A DNA stretch of 64,000 nt from Algoriphagus marincola DSM 16067 (lineage in GTDB: Bacteria > Bacteroidota > Bacteroidia > Cytophagales > Cyclobacteriaceae): assembly GCF_000429405.1 (NCBI RefSeq), contig NZ_AUBU01000003.1, positions 496,001 through 560,000 on the forward strand, in the 5' to 3' direction. Shown one piece after another: positions 15,484 through 25,469 of this stretch. The notes beneath the pieces were generated by a model. The model had not been told where the DNA came from. It ran no database searches and was given only the letters and a program-made list of their open reading frames with translations. The first letter of the stretch is position 1. Each line of letters begins with the position of its first letter. Both the position numbers and the translations under genes were made by a program.

Positions 15484-18400
15484 ATGCATGTTAAAATTTA
15501 CAGTCCCTACTTGATGGTGCTGTTACTGCTTTTTTCAGTAACTGTCACCTTGGCTCAAGAAAGCCAAGTGAACGGCACCGTAGTCGACGAAACAGGCACT
15601 CCCATACCGGGAGTTTCGGTTTTGCTTCAAGGTACAACCCGTGGCACAACGACGGACCTTGATGGAAAATACACAATAGAAGCTCCTTCCTCAGGAGTGT
15701 TGATTTTCTCTTTCATTGGTTATACTCCAGTAGAAGAAACGGTCGGAAATAGAAGTATCATTGATGTCAGACTCGAGCCTGACCTTTCAGACTTGGAGGA
15801 AGTCGTGGTCATTGGATATGGTACTCAGAAAAAAAGTCAGCTGACTGGTGCAATCTCTTCTGTAGGAAATAAGGAAATCCAAGAATTACCTATCACCGAC
15901 GCACGTCAAGCCCTTCAAGGTCGTGCTGCCGGGGTCGATGTGACTCAGGCAGGATCCAAGCCAGGTACTGCACCTCAAGTACGGATTCGGGGAAGGCGAT
16001 CCTTTAATGCATCCAATGAACCACTTTATGTAATTGATGGAATTCCTACAGTGGGTGGACTGGAAGATATCAACCCCCAAGATATTACATCAATGGAGGT
16101 TTTGAAAGATGCATCTGCTACCGCCATCTACGGTTCCAGAGGCGCAAATGGGGTAGTTTTGATCACAACCAAAAGAGGTAGCACCGGGAAAACTGTGGTA
16201 TCGGTAGACTCCTATTATGGGATCAGTGAGGAACTGGGCCGAATTGAAGTGTTTGATGGGCCCGGTTTTGCAGAATATAAGCGAGAATCTAGAAGAGCTA
16301 CAGGAAACTATCCAGACGGACCAGCAACACCTGATGCAGATGCTACGCTATTTGAACCAGTGGAACTTGAAAGCATAGCCTTAGGTAGAAGCACGGACTA
16401 CATCGCAGGTTTGATGCGAACAGGAAGTATTCAAAGTCATCAAGTAAGTGTCAGTGGAGGAAATCAAAAGACAAGCTTCTTCGTCTCCGGAAACTATTTT
16501 AGAGATGTGGGAGTGATCAAAAATCAGGACTTTACCAGAGGTACTTTTAGAATAAACCTAGATCATCAAATCAATGATAAGCTAAGAATAGGCACCTCTA
16601 CCCTAGTAACATACAGCAAACGAAATGGCGAAAACTTCAATCCATTGGGAGGTGCATTACAAGAAAATCCACTGGGTAAGCCCTTTGAGGATGATGGCAC
16701 CCTTATATTTCTTCCTACCTCAGATGGATTGCGTACCAATCCATTTGCAGAAATCGTCCCCGGTGCTCAAATCGATGAAACCTTTAGAACACGAATTTTC
16801 TCCAGTATTTATTTAAATTGGGAAATCACCAAAGGACTTACCTATCGATTCAATTTTGGCCCGGATTACACTGTCAGAAGATCAGGAAGATTCACCGGAT
16901 CACAGACCAATGCCAGACGGGGTGGAGATGCTACAGCCAGTGTCAGTGATCGATTTAACCTCAATTATACCCTTGAAAATATCCTGACCTACAACAAAAA
17001 GTTTGGCACAGATCACAATCTGAATGTCACCTTACTCCAATCGTTTCAGCAGGATCGCTTTGAGCGAAGTGATATAGGTGTACTTGGAATACCTGCTCCA
17101 TCACAGTTATATCACCGCTTGGGAGATGCTTCCCAAATCACTAGTGCGAACACTGAGCTGATAGAATGGGCACTCCTATCCTATATGGGTAGAGTCAACT
17201 ATGACTTCAAAGGAAAGTATCTATTGACCGCTACCCTGAGAGCTGATGGAAGTTCTCGATTTGGGCAGAATAACAGATTTGGATACTTCCCATCCATGGC
17301 TATAGGCTGGAATATGCATGAGGAGGGTTTTATTAAAAATTCATCTTGGATAGATCAGTTGAAGTTCCGAGTAAGTTATGGTTCTATCGGAAACCAGGCC
17401 ATTCGACCTTACCAGACTCAAGCCCTACTAGGTAGAACTTCTTATGCTTGGGCAGGCGGAGGATCGGCTGCATTTGGTTACCGTCCCAATACAATCGGAA
17501 ACCCAGACCTTCGATGGGAAACTTCCACCACATTTAATAGCGGAATTGATTTCGCAATTTTCAAGAATAGAATCTTTGGTGCAATTGAATATTATGTCAC
17601 CAATACCTCTGACCTCTTGGCTCCGCAGCCACTACCTAATTCAACGGGATTTGGAGGTTTTATCACCAACATCGGAAAAACTCAAAACCGAGGGATAGAG
17701 CTAAGTCTATCTACACTCAATATCGAGAAAGGAGATTTCTCTTGGTCTACAGACTTGATTTTCACACGGAATAGAGAAGAAATCCTTGAGCTTCCTAATG
17801 GTGACGATATCGCTGCAGGGAGATTCATTGGCAGACCGCTTACCGTATTTTATGATTTGCGAAAAGTAGGAATCTGGCAATTAGATGAAACTGATTTAGC
17901 CAACTCCTTTGGAGATCGTCCGGGAGAAATAAAAATTGAGGACTTCAATGGAGATGGAAGAATCAATGCCAATGACCGTCAATTTCTAGGTTCGGCTGTT
18001 CCAGATTTCTCTATGGGGATGACTAACCGCTTCACCTTTAAAGATTTTGATTTCTCCTTCTTTATCTTCGGAAGATTTGGCTCTCTCATTCGCTCAGCCT
18101 TCCATGATAATTTCAATACCCTCTTTGGCAGATACAACAACTTGGCTGTAGATTATTGGACACCAACCAATCCAACCAATCTATACCCAAGACCCAATCA
18201 AAACCAAGAGCGACCAAAGTACAACACTTCCATGTCCTACTTTGACGGTACATTCATCAAAGTTAGAAATATCAACTTTGGCTACACTTTGAACGAAGGC
18301 GCATTGAAGAAGATCGGATTCAACAGTCTTCGAATCTTCTCCAGTATTCAGAATCCATTCATTTTCTCAGAATACCGAAGCGTACATAAGGGAATCGACC

Positions 18401-18507
18401 CTGAGACCTTTATCGATGGTGAACAAGGTGTCGAAGGTGGTGTGGTTAATGCCAATATCGCGCCTCCTGTAGTTCAGTTTACATTCGGTATCAACGCCAA
18501 GTTTTAA
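15484..18507 (+). CDS. SusC/RagA family TonB-linked outer-membrane transporter
   Basis: A 1007-residue TonB-dependent transporter. Signal peptide ends about residue 24 (TLAQ). A carboxypeptidase-D-like regulatory domain (about 28-105, VNGTVVDETGTPIPGVSV) leads into the TonB-box/SusC signature LEEVVVIGYGTQKKSQLTG, then a plug domain (about 130-230, VRIRGRRSFNASNEPLYVIDG) and a barrel ending with VVQFTFGINAKF. It imports oligosaccharides with the SusD-like lipoprotein encoded 18 nt downstream. No glycoside hydrolase or lyase is directly linked, so the ligand is not fixed, but the regulator and neighbours suggest a hexuronate-containing glycan. Confidence 0.97.
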   Translation: MHVKIYSPYLMVLLLLFSVTVTLAQESQVNGTVVDETGTPIPGVSVLLQGTTRGTTTDLDGKYTIEAPSSGVLIFSFIGYTPVEETVGNRSIIDVRLEPDLSDLEEVVVIGYGTQKKSQLTGAISSVGNKEIQELPITDARQALQGRAAGVDVTQAGSKPGTAPQVRIRGRRSFNASNEPLYVIDGIPTVGGLEDINPQDITSMEVLKDASATAIYGSRGANGVVLITTKRGSTGKTVVSVDSYYGISEELGRIEVFDGPGFAEYKRESRRATGNYPDGPATPDADATLFEPVELESIALGRSTDYIAGLMRTGSIQSHQVSVSGGNQKTSFFVSGNYFRDVGVIKNQDFTRGTFRINLDHQINDKLRIGTSTLVTYSKRNGENFNPLGGALQENPLGKPFEDDGTLIFLPTSDGLRTNPFAEIVPGAQIDETFRTRIFSSIYLNWEITKGLTYRFNFGPDYTVRRSGRFTGSQTNARRGGDATASVSDRFNLNYTLENILTYNKKFGTDHNLNVTLLQSFQQDRFERSDIGVLGIPAPSQLYHRLGDASQITSANTELIEWALLSYMGRVNYDFKGKYLLTATLRADGSSRFGQNNRFGYFPSMAIGWNMHEEGFIKNSSWIDQLKFRVSYGSIGNQAIRPYQTQALLGRTSYAWAGGGSAAFGYRPNTIGNPDLRWETSTTFNSGIDFAIFKNRIFGAIEYYVTNTSDLLAPQPLPNSTGFGGFITNIGKTQNRGIELSLSTLNIEKGDFSWSTDLIFTRNREEILELPNGDDIAAGRFIGRPLTVFYDLRKVGIWQLDETDLANSFGDRPGEIKIEDFNGDGRINANDRQFLGSAVPDFSMGMTNRFTFKDFDFSFFIFGRFGSLIRSAFHDNFNTLFGRYNNLAVDYWTPTNPTNLYPRPNQNQERPKYNTSMSYFDGTFIKVRNINFGYTLNEGALKKIGFNSLRIFSSIQNPFIFSEYRSVHKGIDPETFIDGEQGVEGGVVNANIAPPVVQFTFGINAKF

Positions 18508-18525
18508 TCAACAATTAAGAATATT

Positions 18526-20202
18526 ATGGAAACTTTGAACATAAAAAATATATTTAAAAGGGCTGCTTCATATAGTCTGATCAGTGCTTCCCTGCTTTTG
18601 GCGAGTTCTTGCGAAAATGCTTTGCAGGAGGATGTTATATCTCAAATTGGAACTGAATATCTAAACACTCCAAAGGGAATAGAGGATGCAGTGAATGCGG
18701 CTTACAGTACGATGAGAGTATGGTATGGTACTGAGAGGGGGAATAACTTGACCGAGTTTGGAACAGATATCTATACCAATGGTGCTGATGGTTCTTGGAA
18801 ATTTATGAACACCTACACTAATCAATTCGATACACAAAACGGTCATGTCCGGGAATTGTGGGATGAGCTTTACAGGGGAATCAATACTGCCAATTCAGTA
18901 ATTGACCGTGCTCCTGAAGTGAGTGGACTGAATGAGGGGGTCCGTAGCCAGCGAATCGCAGAAGCGAAATTTATTCGAGCACATCATTACTTCCTTTTGG
19001 TTCAATTATTTGGTCCGGTAGAACTTCGAATGAACGAGACTGCCATTCCTACCAATGAGGTAAGCAGAACCCCGGAATCGGAGATTTATGCTGCTATCAT
19101 TCAGGATTTGGAAGAAGCCATTCCCAATCTGGAAGATAAAAGCGCCTCTAGTGATTATGGAAGAGCCACCAAATATGCCGCAGAGCACCTATTGGGAAGA
19201 GTATATGTGACTAAAGCCACTTCGTCTTCCGCAGCCGGAGACGATTATTCCAAAGCTGAAAATCTATTCAAAGACGTCATCAATAATTCTGGTCTAAGGC
19301 TCCTGGATGACTTTGCTGAGGTTCATGCTTTTGGAAATGAGATCAATGATGAAATCATTTGGTCTGTTCAGTATACTCGAAGTCCCCTCACCAATGGTGG
19401 AGGAAATAATGCTCACGTCTTTTTCTTGATGGAATATGATACCCAGCCAGGAATGATTCGAGATACAGAAAATGGCCGCCCATTTAAAAGATACCGTCCT
19501 ACTGTATATGCCTTGGAAACTGTATTCCAAAACCGTGAAAATGACAGCCGGTACAAAAAATCCTTCAAGGATACCTACCTCTCTAACCGACCGGGAACTT
19601 ACAACACCACTTTTGATCAGACAAAAAGTAGTTTAACATTTGCTCGAGGTGATACGACCATGTTCCTCCCAGGATTTGAGATGTCCGAGGAAGAAATGGC
19701 AAAAAGACCATATCAGGTATTGGTTCCTAGCCGCTATGACGAGAAACTCTTTCCAGCACTCACCAAGCATCTCGATCCAGGAAGAGTAGACCGTACGCAG
19801 TTTCAAGGGGGAAGAAATTATTTGGCGATGAGGCTTGCGGACACCTACCTCCTACTTGCTGAAGCGCAGTTCCGTCAAGGAAAAATTGCTGAAGCAACAG
19901 AGACCATCAATTTCGTCAGAAGAAGGGCTGCCTGGCCTGGGAGAGAAGCAGAAATGGAAATCACTCCGGACCAATTCACCTTTGAGTTTCTGATGGAGGA
20001 AAGAGCAAGAGAGCTTACAGGTGAACAAACTCGATGGTTGGATCTTAAAAGATGGGGCAACCTTGTCGAAAGAGTCCGACTCTTTAACCCTCAAGGAGCT
20101 CCAAATATTCAGGACTTTCATGTGTTAAGACCAATTCCTCAAAACCAGATAGATCGGGCTCAGGGAGGGGAATCAGCCTTCCCACAAAACCCCGGGTACT
20201 AA
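18526..20202 (+). CDS. SusD/RagB family nutrient-binding lipoprotein
   Basis: A 558-residue outer-membrane lipoprotein; the signal LISASLLLASSCEN puts the lipidated Cys about residue 29. TPR-like SusD features include AKFIRAHHYFLLVQLFGPV (about 145-163), YAAEHLLGRVYVTKA, ADTYLLLAEAQFRQGKIAEATETIN and the C-terminal FEFLMEERARELTGEQTRWLDLKRWG, the SusD/RagB signature. It forms the lid of the SusC transporter encoded just upstream. The pair ends with a strong terminator. Confidence 0.97.
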   Translation: METLNIKNIFKRAASYSLISASLLLASSCENALQEDVISQIGTEYLNTPKGIEDAVNAAYSTMRVWYGTERGNNLTEFGTDIYTNGADGSWKFMNTYTNQFDTQNGHVRELWDELYRGINTANSVIDRAPEVSGLNEGVRSQRIAEAKFIRAHHYFLLVQLFGPVELRMNETAIPTNEVSRTPESEIYAAIIQDLEEAIPNLEDKSASSDYGRATKYAAEHLLGRVYVTKATSSSAAGDDYSKAENLFKDVINNSGLRLLDDFAEVHAFGNEINDEIIWSVQYTRSPLTNGGGNNAHVFFLMEYDTQPGMIRDTENGRPFKRYRPTVYALETVFQNRENDSRYKKSFKDTYLSNRPGTYNTTFDQTKSSLTFARGDTTMFLPGFEMSEEEMAKRPYQVLVPSRYDEKLFPALTKHLDPGRVDRTQFQGGRNYLAMRLADTYLLLAEAQFRQGKIAEATETINFVRRRAAWPGREAEMEITPDQFTFEFLMEERARELTGEQTRWLDLKRWGNLVERVRLFNPQGAPNIQDFHVLRPIPQNQIDRAQGGESAFPQNPGY

Positions 20203-20214
20203 GACCTAAAAAAG

Positions 20215-20250
20215 AAAAACCGCAATCAAGAGTTTGATTGCGGTTTTTTT
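20215..20250. terminator. Bidirectional intrinsic terminator after susD
   Basis: Thirteen-bp perfect stem AAACCGCAATCAA / TTGATTGCGGTTT with loop gagt; T run on the plus strand, and A-rich flank giving a T run on the minus strand. Shared by susD and the convergent LacI-type gene. Confidence 0.93.
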
Positions 20251-20267
20251 ATTTATCAATCTTCAGC

Positions 20268-21290
20268 TTACCTAACCATCGTCGACTCACGAATCTGAAT
20301 TTGGCTGGGGATGACAATGATCTGATCTAAAAAATCAGGTTGTCTCGGACGGGTCAGTTTCTTGATCAAAAGCTTGGCACATTCCTGACCGATCGTCTCT
20401 GCAGGCTGGGTGATAGTGGTCAGAGATGGATTTAAAATTCCAGCGATACTCATATTTGAAAATGTTATGATTTTCAGGTCATAAGGGATTTTCAAATTGG
20501 TTTTTCTGACGGCCTGATAGGTGGAGATAGCCAATTTTTCAACAGAGGAGATAATTCCATCAGGGCGGTTCTCAGATTGCAATAATTTTAATATCAACTC
20601 AGTATTATCTTCATCGCTGTGCTTGCAGTAAAGGCTGAATGTGGGTTCGGGTGTAAGGTTAGCCATTTTCAAGGCATCGGAATACCCCCTGTAGCGCTCT
20701 TTTGTAATTGAAAGATCTTTGGATAATGTCAGAAAGGCTATTTTCTTACAGCCCTGCTGGATTAAATGATTGGTGCCTTTATAGGCGCTTTCATAGTCAT
20801 TCGTGATGAATTTAGTAGTAGGTATTTCCCCACATATTCGATCAAAGAAGACCAAAGGCAGCCCCCGTTCGTGGATCTTGCGAAGATGCGAGATATCACT
20901 TGTCTGACTCGTCACAGACATGACTATTGCATCAGCCCGGCCATTTTGTAAAAGTGAAAGGATTTTCTTTTCTTTTTCAACATCTTCGTGCGTGTTGTAC
21001 ACCAAGAGATGATATCCATGCTCTTGCGCAATCTCTTCAATACCATCAATTACCTTAGCAAAAAAGTTATTGATTCGCTCAGGAATCACCACGGCAATGG
21101 TTCGGCTCTTATTTGCGCGTAAACTTCTGGCAAAAGGGTTAGGCTGATAATTTAACTTCTCGGCCATGCTGATAACCTTTTGCTTGGTAGCCTCAGAGAT
21201 TTCATAGCTGTCATTCAGGGCACGCGATACGGTCGAAGGCGCAAGATTCAGAGCTGCAGCAAGCTCTTTGATGCTAATTCCGGAATTCAT
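20268..21290 (-). CDS. LacI-family transcriptional regulator
   Basis: A 340-residue regulator. The N-terminal helix-turn-helix reads SIKELAAALNLAPSTVSRALN (residues about 5-25), with the hinge region NYQPNPFARSLRANKS; a periplasmic-binding-protein-like effector domain follows (RTIAVVIPERINNFFAKVIDGIEEIA). The gene lies between susCD and the divergent uxaC operon, and palindromes of a single type precede the DUF1080 gene, susC and uxaC, so it most likely represses all three and is relieved by a hexuronate or derived intermediate. The effector is inference. Confidence 0.95.
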   Translation of the reverse strand: MNSGISIKELAAALNLAPSTVSRALNDSYEISEATKQKVISMAEKLNYQPNPFARSLRANKSRTIAVVIPERINNFFAKVIDGIEEIAQEHGYHLLVYNTHEDVEKEKKILSLLQNGRADAIVMSVTSQTSDISHLRKIHERGLPLVFFDRICGEIPTTKFITNDYESAYKGTNHLIQQGCKKIAFLTLSKDLSITKERYRGYSDALKMANLTPEPTFSLYCKHSDEDNTELILKLLQSENRPDGIISSVEKLAISTYQAVRKTNLKIPYDLKIITFSNMSIAGILNPSLTTITQPAETIGQECAKLLIKKLTRPRQPDFLDQIIVIPSQIQIRESTMVR

Positions 21291-21363
21291 GGTCTAGGTA
21301 TTTTGGGTTGATCTAAATTTAGAAATTCTTAAGTGAACTTCTCTTCAGATCCCTCCCAAAATA

Positions 21364-21377
21364 CGAAAACGTTTGCG
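21364..21377. promoter_or_regulatory. Candidate LacI-family operator 3
   Basis: CGAAAACGTTTGCG, a near-palindrome centred on AACGTT (one mismatched pair), in the 152-bp gap between the LacI-type gene and uxaC. It can serve both divergent promoters, giving autoregulation. It is the classic LacI/CcpA-like form and shares CGnAAnCGnTTnCGTA with operators 1 and 2. Confidence 0.7.
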
Positions 21378-21442
21378 TAGTTTGATTATCAAAAGCGCCT
21401 TTAACCCAATAAATTAGAATCATCTTTTATTTAGAATTTAAT

Positions 21443-22882
21443 ATGAGCCAGGCATTCACTATCGACAAGTTCATCAATGAACATTTTCTTCTCCACAATG
21501 AATTTGCCCAACGACTATATCATCAATTTGCTGCTAATCAGCCAATCATAGATTATCACAATCACCTTCCCCCCGCTGAAATCCAAGCAAATCGGCAATT
21601 TGAAAACCTGAGTCAAATCTGGCTTGCCGGAGATCACTATAAATGGCGTGCCATGCGTACGCTCGGTATTAATGAATACTATATCACTGGAAATGCCTCG
21701 GATTGGGAAAAATTTGAAAAATGGGCTTTCACAGTACCTTACACAGCCAGGAATCCATTGTATCATTGGACGCATCTGGAATTGCAGCGCTACTTCGGAG
21801 TGGAGGAATTATTATCACAAGAGAATGCAAAATCAGTCTATGAGACTTGTAATGAGCAACTTGCTCAACCTGGATTTTCAACCCAAGGACTGCTATCCAA
21901 GATGAATGTAGAGGTGATTTGTACGACCGATGACCCTACGGACACCCTAGAATCCCACAGACAGTTTTCACTGTCCGATTCTTCCCTTCAGATGTATCCA
22001 GCTTTCAGGCCTGACAAAGCCTATTCTGTAGAAAATCCTTCAATTTACAATACTTACCTTGAGAAGCTGGAGAAGCAAGCGGGATTAAAAATTCAGTCCT
22101 ACGAAGACCTTCTAGCTGCACTTCAAAACAGAATTGACTTTTTCCACGCAAATGGATGTCGGCTTTCTGACCATGGACTGGAACAATTGGTCTTCTTTCC
22201 CACAGAAAGATTTAACATTGAAAAGCTGTTTCAAAGCATTCGTTCAGGTCAAAGCATTCAGGCCGAAGAAATCCAATATTTCAAATTCAAAACGCTTCAG
22301 GCTCTTTGTAAAATGTATCATTCAAAAGGCTGGGTACAGCAGTTTCATCTTGGAGCTTTAAGAAATACGAACACCCGTCAATTAAGTACGCTAGGGCCCG
22401 ATACTGGCTTTGATTCGATTGGGGATTTTGAGCAGGCAAAAACTCTGGCAGGATTCTTAAATTCCCTTGACGAGACAGACCAACTCTCGAAAACCATCCT
22501 TTATAATCTCAATCCAAGAGACAATGAAGTCTTTGCTACCATGACGGGAAATTTCAACGATGGAAAGATTAAAGGGAAATTGCAATTTGGCTCCGGTTGG
22601 TGGTATCTAGATCAGATTGACGGGATGGAAAAACAACTCAATACGCTTTCGAACATGAGTCTCCTCTCCTGCTTTATCGGTATGTTGACAGATTCTAGAA
22701 GTTTTCTCTCTTTTCCCAGACATGAATATTTCAGGAGAATTCTGTGTAACCTCATCGGAACTGATGTAGAAAAAGGTCTTCTTCCGGCAGATGAAGCTTG
22801 GTTGGGAAAAATTGTAGCGGATATCAGCTATCACAATGCTAAAAATTACTTTGATTTTTCACCGGATAATTTTCAAGTTTAG
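21443..22882 (+). CDS. uxaC: Glucuronate isomerase
   Basis: A 479-residue enzyme (family usual about 470) of the amidohydrolase-like UxaC family: D-glucuronate to D-fructuronate, or galacturonate to tagaturonate. PIIDYHNHLPP (residues 34-44) has the metal-binding His pair; WLAGDHYKWRAMRTLGI (about 58-74), QFHLGALRNTNTRQL and FGSGWWYLDQIDGM are family segments. It is first of a hexuronate operon and ends 2 nt before the next gene. Candidate operator 3 lies in its upstream region. Confidence 0.97.
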   Translation: MSQAFTIDKFINEHFLLHNEFAQRLYHQFAANQPIIDYHNHLPPAEIQANRQFENLSQIWLAGDHYKWRAMRTLGINEYYITGNASDWEKFEKWAFTVPYTARNPLYHWTHLELQRYFGVEELLSQENAKSVYETCNEQLAQPGFSTQGLLSKMNVEVICTTDDPTDTLESHRQFSLSDSSLQMYPAFRPDKAYSVENPSIYNTYLEKLEKQAGLKIQSYEDLLAALQNRIDFFHANGCRLSDHGLEQLVFFPTERFNIEKLFQSIRSGQSIQAEEIQYFKFKTLQALCKMYHSKGWVQQFHLGALRNTNTRQLSTLGPDTGFDSIGDFEQAKTLAGFLNSLDETDQLSKTILYNLNPRDNEVFATMTGNFNDGKIKGKLQFGSGWWYLDQIDGMEKQLNTLSNMSLLSCFIGMLTDSRSFLSFPRHEYFRRILCNLIGTDVEKGLLPADEAWLGKIVADISYHNAKNYFDFSPDNFQV

Positions 22883-22884
22883 GT

Positions 22885-23703
22885 ATGACAAAAAACCTAT
22901 TTGACCTAGCAGGAAAGAAAATCGCCTTTTCGGGAGCTACTGGAGTCCTGGGAAAAAGCATGAGCCTCCACCTAGCAAACCAAGGTGCAGAAGTCTTGAT
23001 CTTGGGAAGAAATCCTGAAAAAACAGAAGCACTCGTCAAGGAAATCGAAAATAACGGAGGGAAAGCAAAGGCCTACACCTGTAATGTCATGGATTGGGAA
23101 AGTGTCGAAAGTGCTGCGAAAGAGATTGAGAATGAGTATGAGTCCTTGGATATTCTCATCAATGCCGCTGGAGGAAATATGCCTGGAGCAGTAGTAACAC
23201 CAGATCAGAACTTCTTAGACCTAGACCTTCCTTCCCTTCGAAAGGTAATGGATCTCAACTACTTGGGGACAGTACTCCCTATCAAAGCTCTCCTTCCATT
23301 AATGCTCAAAAATAACAGAGGCAACATATTGAATATCAGCTCCATGGCAGCTTCTCGCCCGATGACCCGTGTCATGGGCTATGCTTCAGCAAAGGCTGCA
23401 ATTAACAACTTAACCAAATGGCTATCAGTAGAATTAGCAACTAAGCATGGCCCCCAGTTTCGGGTGAATGCCATTGCACCGGGTTTTTTCCTAACAGAAC
23501 AAAACAGCACGCTTCTGACTGAAAAGGATGGGTCTTTGACTAGCCGGGGCAATCAAATTATCACTCACACTCCGATGAATCGGTTTGGTGAACCGGATGA
23601 TTTGTTAGGCACCTTGCAATGGCTTTGTTCGGATGCATCTGCATTTGTGACCGGCACCATTGTACCAGTTGATGGTGGATTTAGTGCTTACTCGGGAGTG
23701 TAA
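22885..23703 (+). CDS. SDR-family fructuronate reductase (D-mannonate oxidoreductase)
   Basis: A 272-residue short-chain dehydrogenase. The cofactor loop is SGATGVLGKS (residues 16-25), followed by NAAGG (93-97), catalytic Ser in ISSMA (about 152-153) and YASAK (Tyr166, Lys170). Its place between uxaC and uxuA, where fructuronate must become mannonate, supports this role; the same reaction is done by unrelated UxuB in E. coli and by an SDR (YjmF) in Bacillus. The 2-nt gap to uxaC indicates one operon. Confidence 0.9.
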   Translation: MTKNLFDLAGKKIAFSGATGVLGKSMSLHLANQGAEVLILGRNPEKTEALVKEIENNGGKAKAYTCNVMDWESVESAAKEIENEYESLDILINAAGGNMPGAVVTPDQNFLDLDLPSLRKVMDLNYLGTVLPIKALLPLMLKNNRGNILNISSMAASRPMTRVMGYASAKAAINNLTKWLSVELATKHGPQFRVNAIAPGFFLTEQNSTLLTEKDGSLTSRGNQIITHTPMNRFGEPDDLLGTLQWLCSDASAFVTGTIVPVDGGFSAYSGV

Positions 23704-23733
23704 ACTCAATCTTAAACCCAAAACAATCAAACT

Positions 23734-24909
23734 ATGATTCCTAGAATGGAACAAACCATGCGATGGTATGGTCCGAATGACCCTGTAAGCCTTCGCGATA
23801 TTAGACAGGCCGGAGCAACTGGCATTGTCACGGCTCTCCATCACATTCCAAACGGAGAAGTTTGGTCGATTGAGGAAATCAAGAAGCGAAAAAGAATCAT
23901 TGAGGATGCAGGCTTGACTTGGTCAGTAGTCGAATCCGTGCCTGTGCATGAACGGATTAAAACCCGAACTGAAAATTATCTCCAGTTGGTCGAGAATTAC
24001 CAGCAGACGCTGCGAAATTTGGCATCAGAGGGGATTTACACGGTTTGCTACAACTTCATGCCAATCCTGGATTGGACTCGCACGGAGCTTTACAAAGAGC
24101 TACCAAATGGTGCAAAGGCTTTATACTATGAAAAAAAGGCAGTTCAAGCATTTGATCTTTTTATCCTAGAGCGGAAGGAAGCCTTCAATGAATATTCAGC
24201 AGCAGAAATTGAAGAGCTGAAGCAATATTATCAATCCCTTTCCCCGGAAAAGCATCAGCTTATCATTGATAATATTCTAAAAGGTCTGCCAGGTTCAGAG
24301 ATTGGCTATACCTTGGATGAATTTAGAGACATGCTGAAGACCTATGATGGAATTGATGAGAAAAAACTTCAGGAGCATTTACGATTGTTTTTGGACGCAA
24401 TTGTCCCTGTAGCTGAGGAAGTGGGAATATACCTGACGATTCATCCCGATGACCCTCCATTCAGCCTATATGGACTCCCACGGATAGTTTCCACAGCCGC
24501 TGATGCCCGGAGGATTGTCAAAGACAACCCAAGTCCACATAATGGCTTTTGTTTTTGCACGGGTAGCTATGGTGTGCGACCTGACAATGATTTGATTGCG
24601 ATGATCCGTGAATTTGGCGATCATATCAATTTTATTCATTTGCGAAGTACCAAACGCGATGCAGAGGGAAACTTCATGGAAGACAATCATCTCACCGGGG
24701 ATGTACCCATGGCCGCAGTCGTAGACGAACTCCTACAAGTACAAGAAAAAAGACAAAAGAGCATCCCCATGCGACCGGATCACGGTCATCAGATGCTCGA
24801 TGATTTGGAAAAAAAGACTAATCCAGGCTATTCTGCAATTGGAAGATTGAAAGGTTTGGCTGAAATTAGGGGATTAGAGGAAGCTCTGATTTACCAAAAA
24901 AGCAAATGA
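23734..24909 (+). CDS. uxuA: Mannonate dehydratase
   Basis: A 391-residue enzyme of the UxuA family (TIM-barrel, Mn-dependent), turning D-mannonate into 2-keto-3-deoxygluconate. Conserved pieces are [29 protein letters not shown] at the start (residues about 9-37), [40 protein letters not shown] and [14 protein letters not shown], which contain the metal-binding Cys, His and Asp residues. It is third in the operon; kdgK and kdgA, needed for the next steps, are not in the window. Confidence 0.97.
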   Translation: MIPRMEQTMRWYGPNDPVSLRDIRQAGATGIVTALHHIPNGEVWSIEEIKKRKRIIEDAGLTWSVVESVPVHERIKTRTENYLQLVENYQQTLRNLASEGIYTVCYNFMPILDWTRTELYKELPNGAKALYYEKKAVQAFDLFILERKEAFNEYSAAEIEELKQYYQSLSPEKHQLIIDNILKGLPGSEIGYTLDEFRDMLKTYDGIDEKKLQEHLRLFLDAIVPVAEEVGIYLTIHPDDPPFSLYGLPRIVSTAADARRIVKDNPSPHNGFCFCTGSYGVRPDNDLIAMIREFGDHINFIHLRSTKRDAEGNFMEDNHLTGDVPMAAVVDELLQVQEKRQKSIPMRPDHGHQMLDDLEKKTNPGYSAIGRLKGLAEIRGLEEALIYQKSK

Positions 24910-25466
24910 CTGAAAAAGAAAAAATGATCGCCGGCCAACTCTACCAAGCCGGCGATCCTGATTTAGAGGCGGAAAGACTACATGCACGAAAACTTTTAAA
25001 AGAATTCAACGATTCAGACCCTGAGAATAAGGACAAGCGCCAAAAGCTACTTGAAAATCTGCTTGGTGAGATTGGAGAAGGACTTTGGATTGAGCCTCCA
25101 TTTTTTTGCGATTATGGGTATAATATCAAAGTTGGAAATCAGGTCTTTTTCAATTTCAATTGTGTGATCCTAGACGTGGTTCCCGTAGTCTTCGGAGATC
25201 GTGTCCTCGTAGGTCCCAATGTTCAATTTTACCCGGCTACCCATCCTTTGGATGCCAAAACCAGAGGCGAACTTTGGGAATATGGAACAGAAATCCATGT
25301 CGGTTCGGATGTCTGGATTGGAGGAGGGAGTATCATTTGCCCTGGCGTAAAAATTGGTGATCGTGCGGTAGTCGCTGCAGGAGCCGTAGTGACCAAGGAT
25401 GTAGCCCCCGATACCCTCGTAGGAGGAAATCCAGCAAGAATCATCAAGGAATTAAAACAAGATTAA
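24906..25466 (+). CDS. Maltose/galactoside O-acetyltransferase-like protein
   Basis: A 186-residue left-handed beta-helix (hexapeptide-repeat) acetyltransferase of the Maa/LacA type. An N-terminal helical part ([25 protein letters not shown]) is the family's maltose-acetyltransferase segment; [17 protein letters not shown], the catalytic-region His in YPATHPLD and [11 protein letters not shown] follow. The ATG overlaps the uxuA stop by ATGA, so it belongs to the hexuronate operon, perhaps detoxifying surplus sugar or acting on a side-product; that role is inference. Confidence 0.92.
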   Translation: MTEKEKMIAGQLYQAGDPDLEAERLHARKLLKEFNDSDPENKDKRQKLLENLLGEIGEGLWIEPPFFCDYGYNIKVGNQVFFNFNCVILDVVPVVFGDRVLVGPNVQFYPATHPLDAKTRGELWEYGTEIHVGSDVWIGGGSIICPGVKIGDRAVVAAGAVVTKDVAPDTLVGGNPARIIKELKQD

Positions 25467-25469
25467 ATC

